DNA of 64,000 nucleotides from Pseudomonas gregormendelii (lineage in GTDB: Bacteria; Pseudomonadota; Gammaproteobacteria; Pseudomonadales; Pseudomonadaceae). Numbering within the stretch: position 1 is the stretch's first letter; each line of letters begins with the position of its first letter. The stretch covers positions 1 through 64,000 of the forward strand of contig NZ_JADEVO010000034.1 in the NCBI RefSeq assembly GCF_017114825.1. The letters are read 5' to 3'. A program made the position numbers and the translations under genes. Positions 51,115 through 60,563 of the stretch are shown here, piece after piece. Below the pieces are notes generated by a model. The model worked only from the letters and a program-made list of their open reading frames with translations. It was not told the DNA's origin and made no database searches.

Positions 51115-52431
51115 TCAGCGTGCTAATGTCGAGGCAAAATGGCTGATCGCCTGTACCACCTGACGAGCACTGTCCTGAATATCAAGAATCACTTGACCCG
51201 CCTCACCGGCTAATTTGACGCCTTGTTCTGCCTTGTCTTTACTCGCCTCCATCCTGGCCACTGCCCCCGTGGCCAATTCACGATTGTGCTGCACCACCTC
51301 GACAATCTTGACAGTGGCTTGACTCGTGCGTGCAGCCAAGTTGCGCACTTCGTCAGCAACCACGGCAAAACCTCGCCCCTGATCTCCTGCACGAGCCGCT
51401 TCGATGGCCGCATTGAGCGCCAGAAGATTCGTCTGCTCGGCAATCCCACGGATGGTCTGCACGATACTGCTGATTATCTCCGACTGCTGACTGACGGCGT
51501 TGACACCTTCGGCTGCGTGATTCAATTCGTCGGCCAGGCTTTGCATGACATTCACGGTGTCCTGCACTACACGGGCTCCTTCGTGGGCTGTATCGTCAGT
51601 TTTCAGTGAAGTCTCATAAGCCATGCGCGCCGCTCGTGACTCGGTTTCCTGCTGTAGAACCTGATCCGTAATATCGCTCGCATACTTGACTATTTTGTAA
51701 AGATCGCCGTTGGCGTCGAACACCGGATTGTAAGTCGCACGTAACCAGACCACGCGTCCCTGGTTGTTGAGGCGCTTGAAGCTGCCTGAGAAAAATTCGC
51801 CTTGATTCAGGCGCTCCCAGAACTGGCAGTAATCGGGGGATTCGATTTCGCTACGCTCACAGAACAGCCGGTGGTGCTTGCCAACAATCTCTTCCAAGCG
51901 GTAACCCATCACTGCAAGGAAGTTTTCATTGGCGTTGACGACTTCTCCCTGCCGGTTGAACTCGATGGTTGCCATGGACCGGTTAATCGCCTTGATCTGG
52001 CTCTCCTGCTCTTGTTCCTTCTGAACCTGGGCAGTTACATCCGTCGCAATCTTGACGACCTTGATCACCCGTCCGGTGGTATCGCGAACAGGGTTATAGC
52101 TGGCCTCCAGCCAGAGCTCACGCCCCTGTTTGTCCAGGCGCAGGAAGCGGTCGTTGATGAACTCGCCATTACCCAGGCGTGACCAAAAGCTTTGATAAGC
52201 AGCGCTGTTGGCGTATTTCGGCGTACAGAATAAGCGGTGATGCCGGGATTGGATTTCTTCAACGCTATAGCCCATTACCTTCAGGAAGTTGCGATTGGCA
52301 CTGAGGATCGTGCCATCAGGCTGGAACTCAATCAGGGCCATGGAGCCACCTAAGGCTGCAAGGGTGGCTTCACTGTCAGCCAAGCGCCGCTGGCTGACGG
52401 CCAGTTCTTTTTTGATAGTCGAGTTGAACAT
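51115..52431 (-). CDS. Cytoplasmic PAS-PAS-MCP chemoreceptor, BdlA-like
   Basis: A 438-residue receptor with two PAS domains (about 22-135 and 145-257) and a C-terminal methyl-accepting signalling domain. The hairpin tip occurs as IAEQTNLLALNAAIEAARAG. No transmembrane segment is present. Both PAS domains share a YNPV motif and a HHRLFC sequence, as in the haem- or redox-sensing PAS pairs of Pseudomonas BdlA, the biofilm dispersion regulator. It is in a housekeeping context and has no visible link to the steroid genes. Confidence 0.85.
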   Translation of the reverse strand: MFNSTIKKELAVSQRRLADSEATLAALGGSMALIEFQPDGTILSANRNFLKVMGYSVEEIQSRHHRLFCTPKYANSAAYQSFWSRLGNGEFINDRFLRLDKQGRELWLEASYNPVRDTTGRVIKVVKIATDVTAQVQKEQEQESQIKAINRSMATIEFNRQGEVVNANENFLAVMGYRLEEIVGKHHRLFCERSEIESPDYCQFWERLNQGEFFSGSFKRLNNQGRVVWLRATYNPVFDANGDLYKIVKYASDITDQVLQQETESRAARMAYETSLKTDDTAHEGARVVQDTVNVMQSLADELNHAAEGVNAVSQQSEIISSIVQTIRGIAEQTNLLALNAAIEAARAGDQGRGFAVVADEVRNLAARTSQATVKIVEVVQHNRELATGAVARMEASKDKAEQGVKLAGEAGQVILDIQDSARQVVQAISHFASTLAR

Positions 52432-52523
52432 GCATACCTCAGTGGATATAGGCTGCTTGGCATTTCCTTCAAGCCAACGGAAAGCTATGCAGGTCGATGT
52501 CAGATGTACGGAAACCTGTGAAA

Positions 52524-52706
52524 TCAGATACGAATCGCGGATGCCGAACGAGCCGTAACGGCGTTAGTAAGGCAGGAGCTCCTAAATCGCCGGCAACGCT
52601 CCGAGCAATAACGCACTTCGTTCCAGCATCGCGCCCATTTCTTGCGCCAGGCGAAGGGCAATCCACAGACCGCGCAAACTTTGACCGGGAGCTCACTCTT
52701 TTTCAC
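52524..52706 (-). CDS. DUF2256 small zinc-ribbon protein
   Basis: A 60-residue protein starting at a GTG whose TGA-containing sequence overlaps the stop of the photolyase gene (GTGA). The core CAVCGLPFAWRKKWARCW...YCSERCR is typical of DUF2256, with CxxC and CxxxC pairs for zinc. The family is frequently found next to photolyase-related genes, as here. Its role is unknown. Confidence 0.8.
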   Translation of the reverse strand: MKKSELPVKVCAVCGLPFAWRKKWARCWNEVRYCSERCRRFRSSCLTNAVTARSASAIRI

Positions 52707-54241
52707 AGCGACTCCCCGGCATCCAGTTTGGCGAGTAGTTTCTGGCCCCGCTCCCACAGCGCTTGCTGCTTGGGCTCGGTCATGCGGTCGAGGTTTTTGT
52801 AGACCATGCTCATGCGCTGGTTGCTGCGCAGCAGGTCGCCATGACGCATCAGGAAATGCCAGTAGAGTGAATTGAAAGGACAGGCGTCGTCCGTTGTGCT
52901 CTCACTGACTTTGTAGGCGCAGTTACGGCAGTAGTCAGACATCCGCTTTATATACTGACCACTGGCGCAATAAGGCTTGGAACCCAGGTAACCGCCGTCG
53001 GCGTGCATGACCATGCCCAGCGTATTGGGCAGTTCGACCCAGTCAAAGGCGTCCATGTAGATCGCCAGGTACCATTCGCAAATCTGGCTCGGCGCGATGC
53101 CGGCCAACAGTGCGAAGTTGCCGGTCACCATCAGCCGCTGGATATGGTGGGCATAGGCATGTTTCAAGCTCTGGCCGATCGCCTGTCCCATGCAGTTCAT
53201 TCGGGTGTCGCCCGTCCAGTAGAACTCTGGAAGGAGCCGGCTGTTGCCGAATAGATTGCCATCGGCGTAATCGGGCATTTTCAGCCAATAGACGCCCCGT
53301 ACATATTCGCGCCAGCCGATGAGCTGGCGAATGAAGCCTTCGGCGGCATTGAGTGGAATCCGGTGCGCCCAATATGCAGCTTCCACGTCGCTGCACAACT
53401 GACGCAGGTCCAGCAGTCCAATATTGAGCGCCGCACTGATGCGCGCATGAAATAGAAAAGGTTCATCACTGGCCATGGCGTCCTGATAGTCGCCGAATCC
53501 TGCCAGGCCATAATCCAGAAAATACGCCCACAGCGCCTGTGCGTCGGCATGGGTGACCGGATAGTCGAAGTCGTCGAGTGCGCCGTAGTGATGGTTGAAG
53601 CGCGCCCTGACCAGCGCAAGCACATCGCAGGTGATGGCGTCGTTACTGAAGTGCACCGGGTAGGGCGCTTTCACCCCTTTGGGCAGGGCCTTGCGGTTCT
53701 CGGCATCGAAATTCCACGCGCCGCCTACTGGAGAGCCGTCGCCATTGAGCAATAACCCGCTCTTGCGCCGCATCTCGCGGTAGAAGAACTCCATGCGCAA
53801 CTGCTTTTTGCCTTGCGCCCAAGTGCCGAACTCAGCGCGACTGCACACAAAGCGCGTGTCGGCGTGCCAATGGATGGCCAGGCCACAGTCCTTGAGCGCC
53901 TGTTCCAGCCGCCAGTCCCCGCACTCGGTGACGTGTACTTCCTCTGCTTGCAACAGCTGTTGCCAGCGTCGCAATTCACTCGCCACCGAACCGCTGTTTT
54001 GCGGGTCATCCAGGGTCACGTACTCGACTTGCAGACCCTGTTCTTGCAGGGCCTTGGCGAAATGGCGCATGGCACTGAAAATCAGCGCGATTTTCTGCGG
54101 ATGGTGGGGGACATGGCTGGCTTCTTCCATGACCTCGACCAGCAGCACCGTATCGCACTGGGCATCAAGTTTCTGCAAGGAAGCCAAGTCAAATGACAAC
54201 TGGTCACCCAGGACCAGGCACAACCGATGGCGCTTGTTCAT
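52703..54241 (-). CDS. FeS-type cryptochrome/photolyase (FeS-BCP, (6-4) photolyase group)
   Basis: A 512-residue protein with the N-terminal LVLGDQLSFDLASL of the photolyase-related family and a C-terminal cysteine set (CASGQY, YCRNCAYK, DDACPFN). That set would bind the [4Fe-4S] cluster of FeS-BCPs such as Agrobacterium PhrB. The late YWHFL region and FAD-binding segments fit. It would repair UV (6-4) photoproducts in light or act as a light sensor. It overlaps the DUF2256 gene. Confidence 0.88.
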   Translation of the reverse strand: MNKRHRLCLVLGDQLSFDLASLQKLDAQCDTVLLVEVMEEASHVPHHPQKIALIFSAMRHFAKALQEQGLQVEYVTLDDPQNSGSVASELRRWQQLLQAEEVHVTECGDWRLEQALKDCGLAIHWHADTRFVCSRAEFGTWAQGKKQLRMEFFYREMRRKSGLLLNGDGSPVGGAWNFDAENRKALPKGVKAPYPVHFSNDAITCDVLALVRARFNHHYGALDDFDYPVTHADAQALWAYFLDYGLAGFGDYQDAMASDEPFLFHARISAALNIGLLDLRQLCSDVEAAYWAHRIPLNAAEGFIRQLIGWREYVRGVYWLKMPDYADGNLFGNSRLLPEFYWTGDTRMNCMGQAIGQSLKHAYAHHIQRLMVTGNFALLAGIAPSQICEWYLAIYMDAFDWVELPNTLGMVMHADGGYLGSKPYCASGQYIKRMSDYCRNCAYKVSESTTDDACPFNSLYWHFLMRHGDLLRSNQRMSMVYKNLDRMTEPKQQALWERGQKLLAKLDAGESL

Positions 54242-54284
54242 ATCTGTTCAGTCCAGCGTCTGCAGATTCATGCTTGTTCCCTGC

Positions 54285-54992
54285 CTACCAGGGCAGGCGC
54301 TCGCCGTTGGAGGCAAAAAAATGTCCGCTATCGGCCGGCGTCAACTGATCAATCAGGCTCAAGAGTTCAGCTGCGGCAACGTCCGCCGGACGTGCGCTGG
54401 TGGCCCCTCGAAATGGTTGCGACAACCCCGACACGACCGTGCCTGGGTGCAGACTCAGCAGTCGGCTCTGCGGACGAGTACGGGCCAATTCGATGGCGGC
54501 GGTCTTGATCAGCATATTCAGCGCGGCCTTGGAGGCGCGATAGGCGTACCAGCCACCCAAACGGTTGTCGCCGATGCTGCCGACTTTCGCCGAGAGCACC
54601 GCCATCGCGCCCCGGGCATCAAGCAACGGCAAAAAGTGCCGCAACACCAGCGCCGGCCCCAGCGCGTTCACTTGAAACACGGCCTGCAGCGCCTCATGCT
54701 CAATCGCGCTGTAGCTTTTTTCCGGCTTGATCTGGTCACGATGGAGCAGGCCGGCGGCGTGCACGATCAACTGGTAGGGCGCTTGCGCTGCCAATTCAGT
54801 GGCGGCGCTGGCGATGGTTTCGGGTTGCTCCAGATCCAGTGCGGGCACTGTATTGCGCCCCAGCTGGCGAACCCCGGCACATCGAGGGTCCTTGCCGAGC
54901 AGCTCGCAAAAAGCCGTACCCAGGGCACCACTCGCGCCGATCACCAGGGCGCGATATCCATCGCCGAGGGAGTTCATGGTGAACGCGTTCAA
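54285..54992 (-). CDS. Short-chain dehydrogenase, CsgA/C-factor-like
   Basis: A 235-residue SDR with VIGASGALGTAF and active-site YRASKAAL. A TTG at 54992 overlaps the stop of the upstream lipoprotein gene and has GGAG 7 nt before it; an ATG at 54977 lacks a site. Genes of this type sit with photolyase and DUF3833 genes in Pseudomonas, probably as a light- or stress-response group. The substrate is unknown. Confidence 0.75.
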   Translation of the reverse strand: MNAFTMNSLGDGYRALVIGASGALGTAFCELLGKDPRCAGVRQLGRNTVPALDLEQPETIASAATELAAQAPYQLIVHAAGLLHRDQIKPEKSYSAIEHEALQAVFQVNALGPALVLRHFLPLLDARGAMAVLSAKVGSIGDNRLGGWYAYRASKAALNMLIKTAAIELARTRPQSRLLSLHPGTVVSGLSQPFRGATSARPADVAAAELLSLIDQLTPADSGHFFASNGERLPW

Positions 54993-55531
54993 TGGGTTTC
55001 TCCTGCACCCTGGCGCCGGAAGAACAACGTCACCTGGCCAACCTCGACGCCCAGCTTGGACATGCTGGTGCGGTTGATCAACGTGTCCTCGTCCATCAGG
55101 TACATCCAGTCGTCCATGCTCATTTCATAGGTTGTGCCGTCAACCGGCAGGTTCAGGCGATAACGCCAGCGCAAGGCATTGCCGGCGATTTCGCCTTTGG
55201 CGACACCCACTACGTCATCGGCGCGACCGCTCCAACGTCCCTGGCCCTCGGGCGTCAGGGTCCAGACGCGGCGTTGGCGGGTGCCGTCGCTGTACAGGAA
55301 GCGCTCATCGAGAATCAGGTTGTTGCCCACACGACGGCTGACGATGTCGACCTCGAAACGCTTGGCCACCTCACCGGAACGCTTCTGAAACATCCCCCAG
55401 GCTTTGACCGGTTTGCTGAAAAAGCGCTCCAGATTTAATGCCGGTTGCTGATCCGCATAGTGGGTGACATCCACGCTGCCACAGCTCGCAATGCTGAGTA
55501 CCAAAGCCAGTAAAACCAAACGTCGGGTCAT
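54989..55531 (-). CDS. DUF3833 lipoprotein
   Basis: A 180-residue protein with a lipoprotein signal (LSIASC, lipidated Cys17). The mature part is a beta-rich DUF3833 domain with the WTLTPEGQGRWSGRADDVVG block. Its stop overlaps the start of the SDR downstream. It is part of the photolyase-associated group; function unknown. Confidence 0.82.
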   Translation of the reverse strand: MTRRLVLLALVLSIASCGSVDVTHYADQQPALNLERFFSKPVKAWGMFQKRSGEVAKRFEVDIVSRRVGNNLILDERFLYSDGTRQRRVWTLTPEGQGRWSGRADDVVGVAKGEIAGNALRWRYRLNLPVDGTTYEMSMDDWMYLMDEDTLINRTSMSKLGVEVGQVTLFFRRQGAGETH

Positions 55532-55929
55532 TGCCGTTCTCCCTGGGTGAGCAGGTGCTGAGGGTGAATTTTGTTGCCTTACATGCTTGTACAGATGCCT
55601 CGTGGTGTACAGGTTTCTGGCACCTGCCGAAAGATGAAGCCGCGGTTTTTGCGCAATGCAACTTGCCGGCTGCAGCGTCGTACGCGGCGTATGGAGTGGG
55701 GATCGTCAACGCGGGCTTGCCCAGTCCATTCTTTAATAGTTGTACGATAGTAACTGATCTGTATAGGTTTTAATCAAGATAGGCTGAAAAAAAACCCCTG
55801 ACAATGCGTCAGCCATTTTTTTGTGTAGAAACGAGAACGTCAGATCAAGAGCGCGGGAGGGCAACGGAAGGGAGATAGGGGGAAATGCGCGCCCCCGGGG
55901 AAATGGGAGCGCGGTGCTAGACCAGGGGA
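55532..55929. other. Intergenic region without a supported gene
   Basis: About 400 bp between the DUF3833 gene and the end of nemA. It becomes AT-rich in the middle. Apart from a possible hairpin at 55788-55821 I see no conserved gene; the short frames here match no recognisable family. Confidence 0.5.
55788..55821. terminator. Possible bidirectional terminator
   Basis: CTGAC-AATGC-GTCAG is flanked by an A-run on the left and a T-run on the right, so the stem could extend. It could terminate the minus-strand nemA message, which ends about 110 bp upstream of it in that direction. Confidence 0.4.
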
Positions 55930-57051
55930 TTACTCGTAGGTCGGGTAATCCACATAGCCTTCGGCATTACCGCCGTAGACCGTAGCCGGGTTCAGTGGGT
56001 TGAGCGGCCAGTCGTGGGCGATCCGCGCAGGCAGATCCGGATTGGCCATGAACGGGCGGCCGAAAGCGACCAGGTCTGCCAAGCCTGACTCAAGCAATTG
56101 CGCGCCGGATTCGGCGTTGTAACGTCCGGCATAAATGATCGCGCCACTGAACGTATCGCGCACCGCACGACGAAAGGCGTGCGGCATCATCGGCGCGTCG
56201 TCCCAGTCGGCTTCGGCGATGGACAGGTAGGCAATGCCCACATCTTCAAGCACCTTGATCGCTTCGATGTAGGTCGTGTGCGGGTCTTCCTCCACCATCC
56301 CCAGATAGGTCCGCGCTTCATCGGTGGTGGTGAACAGCGGCGCGAAACGCACGCCGACCTTTTCCCGGCCGATGCACTCGGCGACGCCCGCCACCACGTC
56401 ACGCAGAAAACGCAGGCGGTTGCCCAGAGAGCCACCGTACTGATCGGTGCGCACATTGCTGTGAGCAGAGATGAACTGGTTTACCAGATAACCGTTGGCA
56501 CAGTGCAGTTCGATGCCGTCGAAGCCGGCGTCCATCGCATTGCGCGCAGCCTGGATATACAACTGAACCAGTTCCTGGACTTCATCCGTGCTCAGCGCTC
56601 GCGGAGCGGATGGCGCAACAAGCGCACCGGCACCCGGCGCTGTTTCAATAAATACGCTGACACGCTCGGTGGCGATCGCGGACGCTGACACCGGTGCCGC
56701 ACCCTCAGGTTGCAACGCGGTGTGAGACACCCGCCCGACGTGCCAGAGCTGAGCGAAGATCACGCCGTTTTTGGCATGAACAGCCTCGGTGACCGTGCGC
56801 CATCCGGCGATTTGTTCAGGCGTGTGGATGCCGGGCGTCCAGGCATATCCCTGACCCCTAGGCTCGATCTGCGTGCCCTCAGTGACCAGTAGGCCGGCGC
56901 TGGCGCGTTGCTGGTAATACTCGGCCATCAACGGGTTGGCGATATTGCCCGGTTGCGAGCTGCGCTGGCGGGTGAGGGGGGGCAGAACGATACGGTTCTT
57001 CAGGGTATGCCGGCCGAGGGTGACGGGTGTGAAGTAAGCGCTGTTTTTCAT
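55930..57051 (-). CDS. nemA: N-ethylmaleimide reductase-type OYE
   Basis: A 373-residue Old Yellow Enzyme. The full NemA pattern is present: RIVLPPLTRQRS, the ligand-binding HCANGYLVNQF (His...Asn), YGGSLGNRLRF, and the GYVDYPTY ending. It reduces activated alkenes and other electrophiles with NADPH. It has a palindromic NemR-type operator in its leader (57073-57089) and lies downstream of a DJ-1 gene in the same orientation. Confidence 0.88.
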   Translation of the reverse strand: MKNSAYFTPVTLGRHTLKNRIVLPPLTRQRSSQPGNIANPLMAEYYQQRASAGLLVTEGTQIEPRGQGYAWTPGIHTPEQIAGWRTVTEAVHAKNGVIFAQLWHVGRVSHTALQPEGAAPVSASAIATERVSVFIETAPGAGALVAPSAPRALSTDEVQELVQLYIQAARNAMDAGFDGIELHCANGYLVNQFISAHSNVRTDQYGGSLGNRLRFLRDVVAGVAECIGREKVGVRFAPLFTTTDEARTYLGMVEEDPHTTYIEAIKVLEDVGIAYLSIAEADWDDAPMMPHAFRRAVRDTFSGAIIYAGRYNAESGAQLLESGLADLVAFGRPFMANPDLPARIAHDWPLNPLNPATVYGGNAEGYVDYPTYE

Positions 57052-57072
57052 GAGATACCTGTTCGCTGGGTA

Positions 57073-57089
57073 TTAGACCAGTCGACTAT
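57073..57089. promoter_or_regulatory. NemR-type operator, nemA
   Basis: TTAGACCAGTCGACTAT, centred on the shared core TAGACCAGTCG(T/A)CTA. It lies 22 bp before the nemA start. Confidence 0.75.
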
Positions 57090-57155
57090 CGATGGGGCGA
57101 AAAAAACACCGTGTGCAAACACGCGCACGGTGCCTGGGCAGTGAGTTGATATCCG

Positions 57156-57833
57156 TCAGGCCAGCATTTTCAGCAGTTTTTCGGCGACGGCCGCCGAGCT
57201 GGCAGGGTTCTGACCCGTTACCAACTGGCCGTCAGCGACGACATGAACCTGCCAGTCGGCCACCTTGGAAAAGCGCCCGCCCAGACGCTGGAATTCGTCT
57301 TCGATCAGGAACGGCACGACGTCCGTCAGGCCCACGGCCGCTTCTTCAGCATTGGTGAAACCGGTCACGTCCCGACCCTCAATCAACGGCTTGCCATCAG
57401 CAGCGAGGACGTGACGCAGTACGCCCGGCGCGTGGCAGACGAAGCCGTGGGGCTTGTGGCTGCGGTCGAAGGCTTCGATCAAGGCGATGGAATGTTTGTC
57501 TTCAGCCAGATCCCACAGCGGGCCATGTCCACCGGGGTAAAACACGGCATCAAAATTGTCAGCGCTGACATCGGCCAGGCGCCCGGTATGGGCCAGTGCC
57601 AATTGCGCTGCAGGGTCCTGACGGAACCGGTCGGTTTCGGCGGTCTGCGCACCGGGCTCATCGCTTTTTGGATCGAGCGGTGGCTGGCCGCCTGCCGGCG
57701 ACACCAGGGTGATCTCTGCACCTGCATCCTTGAAGGCATAGTAGGGGGCCGCGAACTCTTCGAGCCAGAAACCGGTTTTCTTGCCAGTGTTGCCAAGTTG
57801 GTCGTGGGAAGTCAGAACCATCAAGATTTTCAT
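57156..57833 (-). CDS. DJ-1/PfpI-family protein, Hsp31/glyoxalase III-like
   Basis: A 225-residue class I glutamine-amidotransferase-like protein. The nucleophile cysteine lies in GFVCHAPGVLR, with PGGHGPLWDL upstream. These are the marks of the Hsp31/YhbO group, several members of which act on methylglyoxal. It is transcribed away from nemR with an operator at 57919-57937. In E. coli NemR controls nemA and gloA, so a DJ-1 glyoxalase may fill the gloA slot here. Confidence 0.78.
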   Translation of the reverse strand: MKILMVLTSHDQLGNTGKKTGFWLEEFAAPYYAFKDAGAEITLVSPAGGQPPLDPKSDEPGAQTAETDRFRQDPAAQLALAHTGRLADVSADNFDAVFYPGGHGPLWDLAEDKHSIALIEAFDRSHKPHGFVCHAPGVLRHVLAADGKPLIEGRDVTGFTNAEEAAVGLTDVVPFLIEDEFQRLGGRFSKVADWQVHVVADGQLVTGQNPASSAAVAEKLLKMLA

Positions 57834-57918
57834 AGGGCGCCCTGTGTTGGTCTGGTGTCCGAGGACGGGTTCGCCTTCGACACCCGGGAAGGAGTGAGGG
57901 GCACAGCATAGTTTCCAA

Positions 57919-57937
57919 TTAGACCAGTCGTCTAGTA
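57919..57937. promoter_or_regulatory. NemR-type operator, DJ-1 gene
   Basis: TTAGACCAGTCGTCTAGTA holds the palindrome TAGAC-CAGTC-GTCTA. It lies 85 bp before the DJ-1 start. Confidence 0.75.
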
Positions 57938-57995
57938 AATTCTTTCAGGTGTGTTTCCGACCGCACTCTATGGCAAACTCCTGCCCATCAGAAAT

Positions 57996-58010
57996 ATACG
58001 ACTGGTCTAT
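57996..58010. promoter_or_regulatory. NemR-type operator, nemR
   Basis: ATACGACTGGTCTAT is the reverse-complement form of the same operator with one changed arm base. It ends 20 bp before the nemR start. Confidence 0.72.
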
Positions 58011-58030
58011 TGTTTGGTACTTTGCGCCCC

Positions 58031-58615
58031 ATGAAACCGACCTACGACGATACCCGCCAACACCTGCTCGATACCGGCCACCGAATGATGGCCGAAAAGG
58101 GCTTCACCAGCGTTGGCCTGAACGAAATCCTGCAGACTGCCGGTGTGCCCAAGGGCTCGTTCTATCACTACTTCAAATCCAAGGAATTCTACGGGCAGGC
58201 GCTGCTTGAGGATTACTTTGTCGGCTACCTGTCGGACATGGAAAGACGTCTGACACTGCCCGGGCTCAATGCCTTCGAGCGGCTGATGGATTACTGGCAG
58301 GGCTGGCAGAACCGCTGCACCCTGGAGGGCCATGGCGACGAATGCCTGGTGGTGAAGTTAAGTGCAGAGGTCGCCGACCTTTCCGAATCGATGCGCCTCA
58401 CGCTACGCGATGGCGCTGAGCGCATCGTTGCGCGCATCACGACTTGCCTGGAACAGGGCCAGCTGGATAAAAGTCTTCCGGATGCCGACGCTCGTCAGCT
58501 GGCCGAAACCCTCTACCAACTTTGGTTGGGTGCCAGTTTGCTGAACAAGCTGCAGCGCACGGGGCAATCTTTGCAAACGTCGATGACGATGACGAAGCGG
58601 CTTCTGGAGGTTTGA
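58031..58615 (+). CDS. nemR: TetR-family repressor, NemR-like
   Basis: A 194-residue TetR regulator with an N-terminal HTH (AEKGFTSVGLNEILQTAGVPKGSFYHYF split across residues 21-48). The segment ECLVVKLSAEVADLSE places Cys105 near the redox-active Cys106 of E. coli NemR; Cys96 and Cys139 are also present. I start it at the ATG at 58031. It diverges from the DJ-1 gene and all three genes carry the same operator, so electrophile-responsive autoregulation is likely. Confidence 0.85.
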   Translation: MKPTYDDTRQHLLDTGHRMMAEKGFTSVGLNEILQTAGVPKGSFYHYFKSKEFYGQALLEDYFVGYLSDMERRLTLPGLNAFERLMDYWQGWQNRCTLEGHGDECLVVKLSAEVADLSESMRLTLRDGAERIVARITTCLEQGQLDKSLPDADARQLAETLYQLWLGASLLNKLQRTGQSLQTSMTMTKRLLEV

Positions 58616-58696
58616 ATCTGACCCGTTAATGGGCCGGAGGACGGACAGCCTGATGCTCATGGAGAAGCGCCCAACCCCGGCCGGGCGCCATTTTAC

Positions 58697-60520
58697 TCAT
58701 CCAGTGTGATGACTGCTCGCCAGGCCGTAGACGGATGTGTCGATGCCTTCAAAACGCGCCTTCAGCTGCAACGCCAGGTACAGCGAATAATGCCGTGACT
58801 GATGCAGGTTGCCACCGTGGAACCAGAGGTTTTGCTGCTGCGTGGGCTTCCACATGTTGCGCAGTTCGCCTTCATACGGGCCAGGATCATTCGTGGTCCC
58901 TGAACCCAAGCCCCAGCAGCGGCCGACCTTGTCCGCGACTTCCTGGGAAATCAGCTTCGCCGCCCAGCCATTCATTGAGCCATAGCCCGTGGCGTAGACA
59001 ATCAGGTCGGCCGGTAGTCGGCTGCCATCGTTGAGTACGACGGCATCTGCTTCGATGCGTTCCACACCCAGGCCCGGCGCGCTCTTGAGCTTGATCGTGC
59101 CGTTAGCGATCAGTTCCGAGGCGCCCACGTCGATGTAGTAACCAGAACCACGGCGTACGTATTTCATGAAAAGGCCAGACTCGTCGTCACCGAAATCGAG
59201 CATGAAACCGGCCTTGGTCAAGCGCTCGTAGAAGTCTTTGTCACGCTCCTTGATCGCGGCAAAGACGGGTTGATGAAAGCTTGGCATCACCTTGTAAGGG
59301 ATCGAGGCGAACAGCATGTCGGCCTTGTCCGTGGTCAGGCCTGACTCCAGGGCGTCTTCAGAGTAGAGCCCACCGAAGACCAGATCCATCAAGCTATCGG
59401 AGCGCACGATGTGGGTACTGGACCGTTGCACCATGGTCACCTCGGCGCCGTTCTCCACCAGGTCGGCGCAGATATCGTGAGCCGAATTGTTGGCACCGAT
59501 GACCACCGCGCGCTTGCCGCGCCAGGCGTCTCCGCCGGGATGCCTGCTGGAATGATGCTGCTGGCCGTTGAAAACCTCGGCACCCGCATAAACAGGAACG
59601 TTGGGCACGCCAGACATGCCGGTGGCGAGGATCAACTGGGCAGGCTGTAGCGTCACGCGCTCACCATCGCGTTGAACGTCCACCGTCCAGGTGCCACTTT
59701 GCTCGTCAAAGCTGGCGCTCACGCACTCGGTGCGCGGCCAATAATTGAGCTCCATGACTTTGGTGTACATCTCCAGCCAGTCGCCGATCTGGTCTTTTGG
59801 GGTGAAGACCGGCCAGTGATCGGGGAAGGGCAGGTAGGGCATATGGTCGTACCAGACCGGGTCATGCAGGCACAGCGACTTGTAACGGCCGCGCCACTGA
59901 TCGCCAGGACGCTCAGCCTTGTCGACGATCAGCGTTGGCACGCCCATTCGCTTGAGCCGTGCGGCGAGCCCCAGCCCACCCTGGCCGCCACCCACGATCA
60001 GGCAGTACGGCTGGGTGGTGATGCCCAGTGATGCTTCTTCGTCACGACGGCGTTCCAGCCAGTTGCGTTTGTCGGCATGGGCGTGACCATGATTGGCACC
60101 CATCGGGCGACGGCGGCCCCTGGGTTCTTCAAAGCCTTTGAGCTCGCGCATGGTGGTCAGCAGCGTCCAGCACAGGCCCTCCTTCAGCCGGACGTAGCCT
60201 TTACCTCGCGCCGTAGCGGTCTCCAGGCTGATCCAACCTTCGAGCACACCGTTGTTGAGCGTGGCATCACCTTCGAGTTTCCATTGCTCGGGCCGAGTTT
60301 GATCAAGGCGTGTTTCGAGCATGTCGCGGATAGCAGGCTTGCCTTCCAGGGTCACCAGGTTCCAGCTGAAAAGCAGCAGGTCACGCCAGTGACACTCTTC
60401 GGCAAACAATTGCAGCGCGCCGTCCAGGTCGCGTTGGGCGAGACGCTCGCCGAGGTTGTCGACCCAGGCCGCGAGCTGGGCAGTTGGCGTGTGCAGGGGT
60501 GTTTCGACAGCGATGTTCAT
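58697..60520 (-). CDS. Flavin-containing monooxygenase with N-terminal NTF2-like domain
   Basis: A 607-residue protein. Residues 1-140 look like an NTF2/SnoaL-type domain. From about 170 there is an FMO/Baeyer-Villiger-like part with an FAD motif (VGGGQGGLG), the NADP motif VIGANNSAHD, and an ATGYGSMNG closing block. The start at 60520 has GGGAG upstream; the frame extends beyond it into the promoter. A sigma54-type promoter lies 44 bp upstream and the adjacent divergent gene encodes a sigma54 activator, so expression is likely effector-dependent. The substrate is unknown. Confidence 0.78.
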   Translation of the reverse strand: MNIAVETPLHTPTAQLAAWVDNLGERLAQRDLDGALQLFAEECHWRDLLLFSWNLVTLEGKPAIRDMLETRLDQTRPEQWKLEGDATLNNGVLEGWISLETATARGKGYVRLKEGLCWTLLTTMRELKGFEEPRGRRRPMGANHGHAHADKRNWLERRRDEEASLGITTQPYCLIVGGGQGGLGLAARLKRMGVPTLIVDKAERPGDQWRGRYKSLCLHDPVWYDHMPYLPFPDHWPVFTPKDQIGDWLEMYTKVMELNYWPRTECVSASFDEQSGTWTVDVQRDGERVTLQPAQLILATGMSGVPNVPVYAGAEVFNGQQHHSSRHPGGDAWRGKRAVVIGANNSAHDICADLVENGAEVTMVQRSSTHIVRSDSLMDLVFGGLYSEDALESGLTTDKADMLFASIPYKVMPSFHQPVFAAIKERDKDFYERLTKAGFMLDFGDDESGLFMKYVRRGSGYYIDVGASELIANGTIKLKSAPGLGVERIEADAVVLNDGSRLPADLIVYATGYGSMNGWAAKLISQEVADKVGRCWGLGSGTTNDPGPYEGELRNMWKPTQQQNLWFHGGNLHQSRHYSLYLALQLKARFEGIDTSVYGLASSHHTG

Positions 60521-60563
60521 GGGCTTCTCCCGTTCTTGTTGTTTTTGTAACAACTTGTCCTGG

